From assembly GCF_002303925.1 (NCBI RefSeq), contig NZ_MRCS01000027.1:1-64000 (forward strand): a stretch of 64,000 nt of DNA, read 5' to 3'. Origin of the DNA: Pseudomonas sp. ACN8 (GTDB lineage Bacteria; Pseudomonadota; Gammaproteobacteria; Pseudomonadales; Pseudomonadaceae). The notes under the pieces were generated by a model, which did not search any database, was not told where the DNA came from, and saw only the letters and a program-made list of their open reading frames with translations. The position numbers and the translations under genes were made by a program. Below, one piece after another: positions 8,247 to 17,004 of the stretch; the first letter of the stretch is position 1, and the number at the start of each line of letters is the position of its first letter.

Positions 8247-8837
8247 TCAGATCAACACGCGGAGGATTTCCGGCATCATGGTCATGGCGGCGAGGTTGTT
8301 GATCACCAGCATGTCGAACAGCTTGAGTGCCAGGAACGCAAAGATCGGCGACAGATCCAGGCCGCCCAGGTTCGGCAGGAACTTGCGGAACGGCGCCAGG
8401 GCCGGCTCGCAGACGTCGTTCACCAGCTCGGCGCCCGGGTTATGGCTGCCCGGGGCGACCCAGGACAGGATCACGCTGATGATCAGGGCAAAGAAGAAAA
8501 TCTTCATGAACAGCGCGGTCACGCCGATGATCGACCAGATCAGCAGTTGCAGCGGGTTCCCGGTGGTGCCGTAGGTCAGTAGCAGGGTCAGGGCCATGAG
8601 CGCCAGTTGTACCAGGATCGCGAGCACCAGCGAGGACATGTCCAGGCCGAACACGCTCGGGATGATCCGGCGCAGTGGCTTGAGCAGTGGCTGAGTGGCC
8701 TTGACGATGAACTGGCAGATCGGGTTGTAGAAGTTCGCCCGCACCAGTTGCAGCACGAAGCGCATCAGCACGATCAGCAGGTACAGGCTGCCGAGGGTTT
8801 GCAGCACGTAGACCGCTGCGGTGTTCAATCCAATCAT
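8247..8837 (-). CDS. YggT family inner-membrane protein
   Basis: A 196-residue protein of two repeated YggT domains, each with hydrophobic helices and the motifs FVLQLVRANFYNPICQFIVK (first half) and ILSWVAPGSHNPGAELV with CEPALAPFRKFLPNLGGLDLSP (second half). The ATG at 8837 has an excellent AAGGAG ribosome site. A longer frame reaching into proC has no support. The family is linked to cell-division or osmotic phenotypes in other bacteria, but no molecular role is proven. Confidence 0.9.
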   Translation of the reverse strand: MIGLNTAAVYVLQTLGSLYLLIVLMRFVLQLVRANFYNPICQFIVKATQPLLKPLRRIIPSVFGLDMSSLVLAILVQLALMALTLLLTYGTTGNPLQLLIWSIIGVTALFMKIFFFALIISVILSWVAPGSHNPGAELVNDVCEPALAPFRKFLPNLGGLDLSPIFAFLALKLFDMLVINNLAAMTMMPEILRVLI

Positions 8838-8847
8838 GAAAAGCTCC

Positions 8848-9666
8848 TTATTGACCCAGTTGTTCGGCCATCTCGGCCGAGCGATGCGCGGCAGCGCCGA
8901 GTGCCTTTTCGACCAGGGCTTCAAAGCCATTAGCCTGGAACGACTTGATTGCAGCTTCCGTGGTGCCCGCAGGCGAGGTGACGCGGCGGCGCAGCTCGGC
9001 GGCGTCGACGTCGCTGGAGACCGCCATGTGGGCGGCGCCCAGGGCGGTTTGCAGGGTCAGTTGCGCGGCGATGTCCGCCGGCAGGCCGAGTTTCACGCCG
9101 GCGGCGGTCATGGCTTCGATCAGCAGGAAGAAATACGCCGGGCCCGAGCCGGAAACGGCGGTGACGGCATCCAGTTGCTGCTCTTCATTCAGCCAAAGGG
9201 CGATGCCGACCGCGGACAGCAGCTCCTGGGCCTGCTGGCGCTGTTCGGCAGAAACCTCGGCTGTCGCGAACAGGCCGCTCGCGCCCTGACGCACCAGCGC
9301 CGGGGTGTTGGGCATGCAGCGCACGATCGGCTGGGCGCCGAGCCAGTTGTTCATGCTGGCACAGGTGATGCCCGCGGCAATCGACACCACCAGTTGATTG
9401 GGCTTGAGGCTTGGGCGAATGGCTTCGCACACGGCTTTCATCGCCTGGGGTTTGACCGCCAGGACGACCACGTCGGCACCGTCGATGGCCTGGGCGTTGT
9501 CGGCAAAGGTTTCGATGCCGTGTTCAGCGCTCACACGGGCGCGGGTTTCTTCGCCCGGATCGCTTGCGCGGATCTGCGCGGCTTCCAGACCCTTGGCCCG
9601 CAGGCCACCGATCAGGCTGGCGGCCATGTTGCCGGCACCGATAAAGGCAATACGCGTCTTGCTCAT
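8848..9666 (-). CDS. proC: Pyrroline-5-carboxylate reductase
   Basis: Last step of proline synthesis: NAD(P)H-dependent reduction of pyrroline-5-carboxylate. The 272-residue protein has an N-terminal Rossmann motif IAFIGAGNMAASLIGGL, VVLAVKPQ, the MPNTPALVRQGASG segment, and the family signature AVSGSGPAYFFLLIEAM with the C-terminal LRRRVTSPAGTTEAA. It lies between yggS and yggT on the same strand. Confidence 0.97.
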   Translation of the reverse strand: MSKTRIAFIGAGNMAASLIGGLRAKGLEAAQIRASDPGEETRARVSAEHGIETFADNAQAIDGADVVVLAVKPQAMKAVCEAIRPSLKPNQLVVSIAAGITCASMNNWLGAQPIVRCMPNTPALVRQGASGLFATAEVSAEQRQQAQELLSAVGIALWLNEEQQLDAVTAVSGSGPAYFFLLIEAMTAAGVKLGLPADIAAQLTLQTALGAAHMAVSSDVDAAELRRRVTSPAGTTEAAIKSFQANGFEALVEKALGAAAHRSAEMAEQLGQ

Positions 9667-9700
9667 GTCAGGTCCTTATTCAGAAGTGTGTCAGCCATGT

Positions 9701-10387
9701 TTACGGCTGGCTGTAGTCACGGGCGCCAAACAGGGCTGTACCAATACGGACCCAAGTGGCGCCTTGGGCAATGGCCGACTCAAGGTCGTGGCTCATGCCC
9801 ATGGAAAGTGTGTCGAGTGGCAGATTCAGGCTGGCTTGCAGGCTTTGCACGGCCGCGAAAGCGGCATCCTGGGCGGCGCGGTCTTCAGTCGGCTCCGGGA
9901 TTGCCATCAACCCGCGCAGTTTCAGGCGCGGCAGGTTACTGATGGCGTTGGCCAGGGCCGGCAGGTCGGCCGGGGTGCAGCCGGATTTGCTGGCTTCACC
10001 GCTGACATTGACCTGAATGCAAATGTTCAGGGGCGGCAGATCGGCGGGACGTTGTTCGGACAGGCGTTGTGCGACTTTCAGACGATCCACGGAATGCACC
10101 CAGTCGAAGTGCTCGGCGATAGCGCGAGTCTTGTTCGATTGAATGGGGCCGATGAAGTGCCAGATCAAGGGCAGGTCGGCCAGTTCCAGCTGTTTGCCCA
10201 GCGCTTCCTGCAGGTAGTTCTCGCCAAAGTCGCGCAGGCCGGCAGCGTAGGCTTCACGCAGGTCCTGAGCGGGTTTGGTCTTGCTCACCGCCAGCAACCG
10301 GACGCTGTTTTCGGCGCGGTTAGCGGCAAGCGTTGCGGCATGTATGCGCGAACTAACCTGAAGAATGTTGTCTGCTATGGTGGACAT
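9701..10387 (-). CDS. PLP homeostasis protein (YggS/PLPBP)
   Basis: A single-domain PLP-binding barrel that buffers pyridoxal phosphate and affects amino-acid and vitamin B6 balance. 228 residues from the ATG at 10387 (an in-frame TTG lies one codon upstream). Motifs: LLAVSKTKPAQDLREA with the PLP lysine, FGENYLQEALGK, WHFIGPIQSNKTR, and the phosphate loop SMGMSHDLESAIAQG with VRIGTALFGAR. It is divergent from pilT across 56 bp. Confidence 0.93.
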   Translation of the reverse strand: MSTIADNILQVSSRIHAATLAANRAENSVRLLAVSKTKPAQDLREAYAAGLRDFGENYLQEALGKQLELADLPLIWHFIGPIQSNKTRAIAEHFDWVHSVDRLKVAQRLSEQRPADLPPLNICIQVNVSGEASKSGCTPADLPALANAISNLPRLKLRGLMAIPEPTEDRAAQDAAFAAVQSLQASLNLPLDTLSMGMSHDLESAIAQGATWVRIGTALFGARDYSQP

Positions 10388-10443
10388 CAAGAGGCGCCAG
10401 CGGTCTGAAGGTTCGCGGCATTCTACTGGAATTGAGAGGCGCT

Positions 10444-11478
10444 ATGGATATCACTGAGCTGCTGGCATTCAGCGCCAAACAGGGGGCGTCCGACCTGCAC
10501 CTGTCCGCCGGCCTGCCACCGATGATTCGCGTCGATGGTGATGTGCGACGCATCAATCTGCCGGCCCTGGATCACCGACAGGTGCAGGCGCTGATCCATG
10601 CCATCATGAATGACAGCCAGCGGGTGGATTTCGAAAAGCATCTGGAAACCGACTTTTCCTTTGAAGTGCCCGGCGTAGCGCGCTTTCGGGTCAATGTGTT
10701 CACCCAGAGCCGTGGCGCGGGTGCGGTGTTTCGCACCATTCCGGCGAAAGTGCAGAGCATGGACGAGCTGGGTATGGGGGATGTGTTCCGCAAGATGACC
10801 GACGCCCCCCGTGGCCTCGTGCTGGTGACCGGCCCGACCGGTTCCGGCAAGTCCACCACGCTGGCGGCGATGATCGATTACCTCAATACCCATCGTCATC
10901 ACCATATCCTTACCATCGAAGACCCCATCGAGTTCGTTCACGAGTCGCGCAAATGCCTGATCAATCAGCGTGAAGTCCATCGCGATACCCGAAGTTTCGC
11001 CACCGCCTTGCGTTCGGCACTGCGGGAAGACCCGGATGTGATCCTTGTGGGGGAGATGCGCGACCTGGAGACCATTCGCCTGGCATTGACCGCGGCCGAA
11101 ACCGGCCATCTGGTGTTCGGCACGCTGCACACCACGTCGGCGGCAAAAACCATCGACCGGGTGGTGGACGTGTTTCCGGGGGACGAGAAGTCGATGGTGC
11201 GCTCGATGCTCTCCGAGTCGCTGCTGGCGGTGGTGTCCCAGACCCTGGTGAAGAAAATCGGCGGCGGACGCATCGCCGCCCACGAGATCATGCTGGGTAC
11301 ATCGGCGATCCGCAATCTGATCCGCGAGGACAAGGTGGCGCAGATGTACTCGGCGATTCAGTCGGGAGGGTCGTTGGGGATGCAGACGCTGGATATGAGC
11401 TTGAAGGACCTGGTGACCAAGGGGTTGGTCAGTCGTGACCATGCGCGGGAGAAGGCGCGGTCGCCGGATGGGTTTTGA
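10444..11478 (+). CDS. pilT: Type IV pilus retraction ATPase PilT
   Basis: Hexameric cytoplasmic motor that drives type IV pilus retraction and twitching. 344 residues from the ATG at 10444, the length I recall for P. aeruginosa PilT. It has an N-terminal PAS-like region with ASDLHLSAGLPPMIR, then Walker A GPTGSGKSTT, the Asp box, Walker B DVILVGEMRDLETI and the His box GHLVFGTLHTTSA. The C-terminal motif AIRNLIREDKVAQM matches the AIRNLIRE motif needed for retraction. In P. aeruginosa pilU follows directly; here a REP pair and an opposite-strand hydrolase follow instead. Confidence 0.97.
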   Translation: MDITELLAFSAKQGASDLHLSAGLPPMIRVDGDVRRINLPALDHRQVQALIHAIMNDSQRVDFEKHLETDFSFEVPGVARFRVNVFTQSRGAGAVFRTIPAKVQSMDELGMGDVFRKMTDAPRGLVLVTGPTGSGKSTTLAAMIDYLNTHRHHHILTIEDPIEFVHESRKCLINQREVHRDTRSFATALRSALREDPDVILVGEMRDLETIRLALTAAETGHLVFGTLHTTSAAKTIDRVVDVFPGDEKSMVRSMLSESLLAVVSQTLVKKIGGGRIAAHEIMLGTSAIRNLIREDKVAQMYSAIQSGGSLGMQTLDMSLKDLVTKGLVSRDHAREKARSPDGF

Positions 11479-11507
11479 GGAGAATTTGTGGTGCTTTCAA
11501 GGGCCTT

Positions 11508-11572
11508 TTCGCGAGCAAGCCCGCTCCCATATGGACTTCATCAATCCTGTGGGAGCGAGCTTGCTCGCGATG
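11508..11572. repeat. REP pair, inward-facing
   Basis: TCGCGAGCAAGCCCGCTCCC and GGGAGCGAGCTTGCTCGCGA form an inverted pair with ~22 bp between. The left palindrome has a T-to-C change (CCGC for CTCGC) that weakens its stem, a sign of decay. It sits between the convergent pilT and NlpC/P60 genes. Confidence 0.92.
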
Positions 11573-11609
11573 GGGCCATCATGTTCGATACAGATTCAGG
11601 GCACTTAAA

Positions 11610-12230
11610 TCAGCGCTGAACAACCCGCAATTGATTCGGCTCTTTCGGCAGAACCCGCTTGGCAACCACGTAGTGGTTTTCCCAGTACGGTTTCTTCAAG
11701 GTGTCGATGGACACCGACTTGCCGCGGCGTGGCGCGTGGATGAAGCGGTCGTTGCCCAGGTAAATGGCAACGTGATTGACCCGACGGCTCTTGATGTTGA
11801 AGAAAATCAGGTCGCCCGGCTTCAGATCGTCGCGATCGACTTTCTCCCCATGACCGCTGGCCATGGCGTTGGAGGTGCGTGGCAGGTCGAACGTGGCGTC
11901 GTTGAACGCGTATTTTACCAGGCCGCTGCAATCGAAGCCTTTGCTTGGGCTGCTGCCACCCCAACGATAGGGAGTGCCAAGGACGTTCACGGCGCGGCTC
12001 AGCACGTCGCTGCTTTCCTTGGTGCCCATCGGCGGAACCAGGCCGCTTTTGCTGCTGGCCAGGCTTGGAGCATATTTAGCGGATTTCTTGTCTTTGCTCG
12101 AAGGAGCAGAGGCATGGGATTTCGGGGTGTAACCATTAACGTTTGGAAGACGTTGCTCACGATTGGTGGCGTGGGCGGCCAGTGGCATCAAAAGGCAAAT
12201 GGTTAGCCATGTCTTGAAAAATGAACGCAT
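11610..12230 (-). CDS. NlpC/P60 family peptidoglycan hydrolase
   Basis: A 206-residue exported protein. Signal peptide about residues 1-22 (hydrophobic LTICLLMPLAAHA). A low-complexity Ser/Lys-rich linker (about 30-65) leads to the NlpC/P60 cysteine peptidase domain. The catalytic set is visible: Cys in GFDCSGLVKYAF, His in VNHVAIYLG, and a third polar residue in FIHAPRRG. LGTPYRWGGSSP is a typical domain entry. Probably an endopeptidase acting on stem-peptide bonds. It is not part of an obvious operon and faces pilT tail to tail. Confidence 0.92.
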   Translation of the reverse strand: MRSFFKTWLTICLLMPLAAHATNREQRLPNVNGYTPKSHASAPSSKDKKSAKYAPSLASSKSGLVPPMGTKESSDVLSRAVNVLGTPYRWGGSSPSKGFDCSGLVKYAFNDATFDLPRTSNAMASGHGEKVDRDDLKPGDLIFFNIKSRRVNHVAIYLGNDRFIHAPRRGKSVSIDTLKKPYWENHYVVAKRVLPKEPNQLRVVQR

Positions 12231-12481
12231 TAGGCAAGGCTCTTAATAAGTTAGCGCGCAACTTTATAACAGCTTTTTTGTCGCTTCCGAGGCCGTTGGT
12301 CGATTCAATCAGGGGGGCAATGGTGGCAAAAAAGCGGCAAAATGGCGCAATTGTCGGACAGGAGTCTTGTGTTACAAGGCTTTGACAGGCGTGAAGGTAG
12401 CACTTGCCATACGTCGGGTGCCTGTAAAAAAGTCACAAAGATTTAAAGAATATTTATCTATCGTGCGAATCGAGGTCATTC

Positions 12482-12910
12482 ATGAACCCCTATCAACAGA
12501 CTGTCCAGCAGCAAGATACCCACAGCAAAGTGATCGGTTACCTGCTGTGGATTTTCGGTTTTACCGGCGCTCACCGCTTCTATTACGGCAAACCGGTGAC
12601 CGGGACGATCTGGTTTTTCACCTTCGGCTTGCTGGGGATCGGTTGGCTGATCGACCTTTTCCTGATCCCTGCGATGGATCGCGAGGCTGACCTGCGGTTT
12701 ACCGCGGGCCCGATCGAATACAACGTGGCGTGGATCCTGCTGACGTTTCTCGGGGTGTTCGGTGTGCACCGGATGTATCAGGGGAAATGGATCAGCGGGT
12801 TGCTGTACCTGCTGACGGGCGGATTGTTCTTTCTCGGGGTGCTGTATGACTTCTGGACGTTGAATGACCAGGTTTCTGTGCGTAATGCTCAGAATAGAGG
12901 CGCCTTCTAA
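12482..12910 (+). CDS. TM2 domain-containing membrane protein
   Basis: A 142-residue protein with four hydrophobic helices arranged as two TM2-like repeats: YLLWIFGFTGAHRFYYGK..GLLGIGWLIDLFLI (about 20-66) and WILLTFLGVFGVHRMYQGK..GGLFFLGVLYDFW (84-126). The paired GAHRFYYGK/GVHRMYQGK motifs mark the duplication. Function unknown. The 251 bp upstream (12231-12481) is relatively A+T-rich and must hold the promoters for this gene and the divergent hydrolase; I see no clear operator in it. Confidence 0.85.
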   Translation: MNPYQQTVQQQDTHSKVIGYLLWIFGFTGAHRFYYGKPVTGTIWFFTFGLLGIGWLIDLFLIPAMDREADLRFTAGPIEYNVAWILLTFLGVFGVHRMYQGKWISGLLYLLTGGLFFLGVLYDFWTLNDQVSVRNAQNRGAF

Positions 12911-12916
12911 ATCGCC

Positions 12917-13009
12917 TTCGCGAGCAGGCTCGCTCCCACAGGGTTGGTGTGTAGCCATGGATTTGTGAATCACCACAAATCCACTGTGGGAGCGAGCCTG
13001 CTCGCGAAG
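12917..13009. repeat. REP pair, inward-facing, with inner hairpin
   Basis: TTCGCGAGCAGGCTCGCTCC (from 12917) and GGAGCGAGCCTGCTCGCGAA (to 13008) flank a spacer that itself holds a dyad, GGATTTGTG/CACAAATCC. It lies between the TM2 gene and pyrC', which are convergent. Confidence 0.95.
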
Positions 13010-13024
13010 GCAGGCGATGCGGTT

Positions 13025-14296
13025 TTACGCCTGGTGGCTAATGCGCCCATCCACCAGGGTGTAACGCACCACACCCGGCAAGCTGTGGCCAATGAACGGG
13101 CAGTTTTCGCCCTTGGATAGCCAGCTTTCACCCGCCACGGTCGAGGCCGCCGGGTCGAACAGTACGATATCCGCCGCGCCACCCACCGCCAGTTTGCCTG
13201 CCGGCAGGCGCAAGGCCTCTGCAGGGCCGGCGCTCAGGCGCTGGAGCAGTGTCGGCAGGTCCAGCAAGCCGTCTTCGACCAGGGTCATTGCCAGTGGCAA
13301 TAGCAGTTCGACACTGCTGATGCCCGGCTCGGTTGCGCCGAACGGTGCCAGTTTGGCGTCACGCTCATGGGGTTGGTGATGGCTGGAAATGGCCGAGATC
13401 ACGCCGGATTTCACCGCAGCGCGCAGGCCGTCGCGGTCGGCGCGGGTGCGCAGCGGCGGCTGGACGTGATACAGGCTACTGAAGTCGATCAGGGCTTCGT
13501 CGGTCAGGATCAACTGGTACAGGGCGACATCAGCGGTCACCTTCAGGCCCCGGGCCTGGGCCTGGGCGATCAGCTCCACACCGCGTGCGCTGGTGAGCTG
13601 GCTGAAGTGCGCGCGCACGCCGGTCTGTTCAACCAGCAGCAGATCCCGGGCCAGGGCGACGGTCTCGGCACTTTCCGGAATGCCCGGCAAGCCCAGGAAG
13701 CTGGCGGTCGGCCCTTCGTGAGCCAGGCCGCCCTCGGCCAGGTCGTGATCCTGGGAGTTGAAAATCACCGTCAGGTCGAAAGTCGCTGCGTAGTCCAGCG
13801 CCCGGCACAGGGTGCGGGTGTTGCGGAAACTCTCCAGACCATTGCCGAAGGCCACGCAACCGGCATCGCGCAGTGCCACGAGTTCGGCGAGCTGTTCGCC
13901 GTCCAGGCCTTTGCTCAGGGCGCCAATCGGGAAGACTTTGGTGTTGCCGGCCTCGCGGGCGCGGTCGAGGATCAGTTCGGCTACCGCCGAGGTGTCCAGC
14001 ACCGGTTTGGTCTTCGGCGGGCAGCACAGGCTCGTCACGCCGCCAGCCGCCGCCGCGCGGGTTTCGCTGACAATCGAGCCTTTGCGGCTGTAGCCCGGCT
14101 CGCGCAGGGCAACGTTGAGGTCGACCAGGCCGGGAGCGGCCACCAGGCCTTTGGCGTCGATGGTGTCGACGGCGACAAAACCGGCTGGCGCCGCGCCAAG
14201 GGCGACGACTTTGCAGGCTTCAATGTGGATATCGGTCACTTGATCCAGACCGCTGGCCGGATCGATTACGCGGGCGCCGAGAATGCTGAGCTTCAC
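13025..14296 (-). CDS. pyrC': Dihydroorotase-like subunit of aspartate transcarbamoylase (catalytically degenerate PyrC')
   Basis: A 423-residue amidohydrolase-fold protein. In active dihydroorotases the entry motif is GLVDxHxHxREPG; here it reads GLVDLNVALREPG, so both metal-binding histidines (positions 61 and 63) are Asn and Ala. The late metal/Asp motif is also changed, to ISSHHQPHE. This matches the inactive Pseudomonas PyrC' that serves only to assemble the dodecameric ATCase with PyrB. Its ATG overlaps the pyrB stop by 4 bp. Other names in use include pyrX. A functional dihydroorotase must be encoded elsewhere. Confidence 0.93.
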   Translation of the reverse strand: MKLSILGARVIDPASGLDQVTDIHIEACKVVALGAAPAGFVAVDTIDAKGLVAAPGLVDLNVALREPGYSRKGSIVSETRAAAAGGVTSLCCPPKTKPVLDTSAVAELILDRAREAGNTKVFPIGALSKGLDGEQLAELVALRDAGCVAFGNGLESFRNTRTLCRALDYAATFDLTVIFNSQDHDLAEGGLAHEGPTASFLGLPGIPESAETVALARDLLLVEQTGVRAHFSQLTSARGVELIAQAQARGLKVTADVALYQLILTDEALIDFSSLYHVQPPLRTRADRDGLRAAVKSGVISAISSHHQPHERDAKLAPFGATEPGISSVELLLPLAMTLVEDGLLDLPTLLQRLSAGPAEALRLPAGKLAVGGAADIVLFDPAASTVAGESWLSKGENCPFIGHSLPGVVRYTLVDGRISHQA

Positions 14297-15297
14297 TGGG
14301 CGTTCTCCTGCTCGAATTGGCGCTGGGCAGTCTGCCCGCTCATGGCCATGGACAGTACCGCCATACGAATGGCGATCCCGTAGGTCACCTGGTTGAGGAT
14401 CACCGATTGCGGGCCGTCAGCCACCGCAGACTCGATTTCCACTCCACGGTTGATCGGCCCCGGGTGCATCACGATGGCATCGGGCTTGGCGCCGGCCAGC
14501 CGCGCGGTGGTCAGGCCGAACAGGCGGTAGAACTCGCCCTCGCTCGGCAACAGGCCGCCGGTCATGCGTTCACGCTGCAAGCGCAACATGATCACCACGT
14601 CTACGTCTTTCAGGCCTTCGGTCATGTCGGTATAGACCTTCACGCCGTATTGCTCGATACCGATCGGCAGCAGGGTTTTCGGCGCAATCACGCGGATATC
14701 CGGGCAACCGAGGGTTTTCAGGGCCAGCATGTTCGAGCGCGCGACCCGCGAGTGCAGGATGTCGCCGACGATGGCCACCGAAAGGTTTTCGAAACCGCCC
14801 TTGTGCCGGCGGATGGTCAACATGTCGAGCATGCCCTGGGTCGGGTGCGCGTGCCGGCCGTCACCGCCGTTGATGATCGCCACTTGTGGGCAAACATGCT
14901 CGGCGATGAAGTGTGCGGCACCCGAATCACCGTGGCGCACGACGAACATGTCGGCGGCCATGGCTTCCAGGTTGCGCAGGGTGTCGAGCAGGGTTTCGCC
15001 CTTGCTCGCCGACGATGTCGACACATTGAGGGTGATCACGTCCGCCGAGAGCCGCTGGGCCGCCAGTTCGAAGGTGGTGCGGGTGCGTGTCGAGTTCTCG
15101 AAGAACACGTTGCACACGGTCTTGCCGCGCAGCAACGGGACTTTCTTCACGGCCCGGGCACCGACTTCAAGGAAGGAGTCGGCGGTGTCGAGGATTTCCG
15201 TCAGCAGCTCGCGGCGCAAACCGTCGAGCGAGAGGAAATGGCGCAGCTGGCCCTGATCATTGAGCTGCAGCGGGCGCTTGGTTTCTAGAGGCGTCAT
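14293..15297 (-). CDS. pyrB: Aspartate carbamoyltransferase catalytic subunit
   Basis: Joins carbamoyl phosphate and aspartate in pyrimidine synthesis. 334 residues from the ATG at 15297, the length I recall for the P. aeruginosa protein. The carbamoyl-phosphate motif FFENSTRTRTTFELA, the STSSASKGETLLDTLRNL loop, NGGDGRHAHPTQGMLD, GDILHSRVARSN and the C-terminal MHPGPINRGVEI are present. It is coupled to pyrC' and lies 27 bp downstream of pyrR. Confidence 0.97.
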   Translation of the reverse strand: MTPLETKRPLQLNDQGQLRHFLSLDGLRRELLTEILDTADSFLEVGARAVKKVPLLRGKTVCNVFFENSTRTRTTFELAAQRLSADVITLNVSTSSASKGETLLDTLRNLEAMAADMFVVRHGDSGAAHFIAEHVCPQVAIINGGDGRHAHPTQGMLDMLTIRRHKGGFENLSVAIVGDILHSRVARSNMLALKTLGCPDIRVIAPKTLLPIGIEQYGVKVYTDMTEGLKDVDVVIMLRLQRERMTGGLLPSEGEFYRLFGLTTARLAGAKPDAIVMHPGPINRGVEIESAVADGPQSVILNQVTYGIAIRMAVLSMAMSGQTAQRQFEQENAQ

Positions 15298-15324
15298 CGC
15301 GAGGGGGACTCTCAATAGGGCGAA

Positions 15325-15828
15325 TTAAAGGGCGAGGTCTTGCAGTTCGAGCGCGAGCTCGGGGCCGGACAGCTTCACCCGTTCATGGGCAGCCAGGGAC
15401 AGGGTCGCGCCCACCACGTTCGGGCGGATCGGCAGCTCGCCGGCGTCCAGGTCCAGCAGGCACACCAGCGTCACGCTGGCCGGGCGGCCGTAGTCGAACA
15501 GTTCGTTCATGGCGGCGCGGATGGTCCGGCCGCTCATCAGCACGTCGTCGATCAGCACCAGGTGCTGGCCTTCGATCTCGAACGGCAGCGCCGAAGGGCG
15601 AACCTGCGGGTGCAGGCCGTTCTGGCTGAAATCGTCGCGGTAGAAGGACACGTCGAGAGTGCCGAGGGGCTCATTGCTGCCCAGTTCCTTGAGCAGGGCC
15701 TGGGCCACCCAGACGCCGCCGGTACGGATGCCGATGAAGCGCGGGTCGCTGATGCCTCGTTTGACCAGATAGGCGTCAAGTCGGGTCGCCATCTGGCTGA
15801 TCAGTTCGGCGGGATTGGGCAGGCTCAT
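15325..15828 (-). CDS. pyrR: Bifunctional pyr regulator / uracil phosphoribosyltransferase
   Basis: A 167-residue type I phosphoribosyltransferase fold protein. The PRPP loop VLIDDVLMSGRTIRAAMNEL is intact, and FIGIRTGGVWVAQAL and LDVSFYRDDFSQNG fit PyrR. In Gram-positives PyrR attenuates pyr transcription. Here it heads pyrB-pyrC' and may act similarly or as a UPRTase. I chose the ATG at 15828, preceded by GAAGGAGCAACC; a longer frame reaching into ruvX has no conserved sequence. Confidence 0.93.
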   Translation of the reverse strand: MSLPNPAELISQMATRLDAYLVKRGISDPRFIGIRTGGVWVAQALLKELGSNEPLGTLDVSFYRDDFSQNGLHPQVRPSALPFEIEGQHLVLIDDVLMSGRTIRAAMNELFDYGRPASVTLVCLLDLDAGELPIRPNVVGATLSLAAHERVKLSGPELALELQDLAL

Positions 15829-15907
15829 GGTTGCTCCTTCTTGGGGCCGAGCCGGCTTGTGCGCGCAGTGGCTCGGGTTGTAGCTAAGAGAGACGCACAG
15901 CGACTCT

Positions 15908-16345
15908 TCAGGATTCAAACAGTGCGGTGTTTTCATCGAGCCAGCCTTGCAGCAGCAGGGCGGCGGCGATGGCATCGACCGGGTTATCGCGGTAACTGCC
16001 TTTCTGGCCGCCACGAGCCAGGCGTTCGCCCTTGGCCTCGAAGGTGGTCAGGCGTTCATCGTGGGTATAGAAGGGCAGGTTGTAGCGGCCGTTCAGGCGC
16101 CTGGCGAACTTTTCCGCGCGGGCGCACATGTCGCTGGGCGTCCCGTCCATGTTCAATGGCAGGCCGACCACCACGGCATCGGGTTTCCACTCCTTGATGA
16201 GGGCTTCGACCTGGTTCCAGTCGGGAATGCCGTTCTGCGCCTTCAGGGTGCACAGCTCGCGGGCCTGACCGGTAATCACCTGGCCGACCGCAACGCCGAT
16301 CTGTTTGGTGCCGTAGTCAAACCCCAGAATCAGTTTCAGGGCCAT
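15908..16345 (-). CDS. ruvX: Putative pre-16S rRNA nuclease (YqgF/RuvX)
   Basis: A 145-residue RNase H-like fold protein implicated in 5' maturation of 16S rRNA. The N-terminal ILGFDYGTKQIGVAVG carries the first catalytic Asp. VVVGLPLNMDG and FYTHDERLTTFEA (second acidic site) follow, and the C-terminal DAIAAALLLQGWL supplies the third. Its ATG shares one base with the algH stop (TGATG), so translation is coupled. Confidence 0.95.
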   Translation of the reverse strand: MALKLILGFDYGTKQIGVAVGQVITGQARELCTLKAQNGIPDWNQVEALIKEWKPDAVVVGLPLNMDGTPSDMCARAEKFARRLNGRYNLPFYTHDERLTTFEAKGERLARGGQKGSYRDNPVDAIAAALLLQGWLDENTALFES

Positions 16346-16917
16346 CAGGCGTGCCCCGCCTGGCTGGTCAGCAGGCTGAGGTTGACGCCCAGGTGCCTGG
16401 CTGCCGCTTCCAGGCGCAACTCACTGCTGGTATTGAACAGGATGTCGGCGTCGAACGGGCAGTTCAACCAGGCGTTCTGCGCCAGTTCGGCCTCCAGTTG
16501 GCCGGGCTCCCAACCGGCGTAGCCGAGGGCAATCAGGCTTTTTGCCGGGCCGACGCCGTCAGCGATGGCGAACAGCACGTCCTGGGAAGTCGACAGGGCC
16601 AACTCGTCTTCCAGATCAACGGTCGCCTGGAAGCTCAGGCCTTTGGGGTGAAGAACGAAACCGCGATCGGTCTGCACCGGACCACCGATGAAGATCGGCA
16701 CATGCTGGCAGAGCGCTGGCGGTTCGATTTCCGGGCGCAATTGCTCAAGGATATCGGCCAGGTTCAGATCTTGCGGACGGTTGACCACCAGCCCCATGGC
16801 GCCATTGGCCGTGTGCTCGACGATGTAGGTCAAGGTGTGCGCAAAGTTCGGGTCGGCCATGTGCGGCATGGCGATCAGGAATTGATGCTTGAGGTAGCTG
16901 GGGCTGACGTTTTTCAT
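16345..16917 (-). CDS. algH: AlgH/YqgE family protein
   Basis: A 190-residue UPF0301 protein. The hallmark YLKHQFLIAMPHMADPNF start, NGAMGLVVNRP, GGPVQTDRGFVLH and ALGYAGWEPGQLEAEL are all present. The name comes from a proposed role in alginate regulation in P. aeruginosa, but the biochemical role is unsettled. The ATG at 16917 gives MKNVSPSYLK, in line with homologues. Followed immediately by ruvX. Confidence 0.93.
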   Translation of the reverse strand: MKNVSPSYLKHQFLIAMPHMADPNFAHTLTYIVEHTANGAMGLVVNRPQDLNLADILEQLRPEIEPPALCQHVPIFIGGPVQTDRGFVLHPKGLSFQATVDLEDELALSTSQDVLFAIADGVGPAKSLIALGYAGWEPGQLEAELAQNAWLNCPFDADILFNTSSELRLEAAARHLGVNLSLLTSQAGHA

Positions 16918-17004
16918 GACCGCTAGTGTGGCGTTCGAGGGGCGAACTGACAAGCTGGGGATGCACAGGAAGTGTCCCGAATATCAGCAACGACATAGAT
17001 TAAA

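Noticed and set aside
15829..16014. N-terminal extension of pyrR into ruvX
   Set aside because: It adds 62 unconserved residues antisense to nothing useful and overlapping ruvX. The ATG at 15828 has a good ribosome site and gives the family length.
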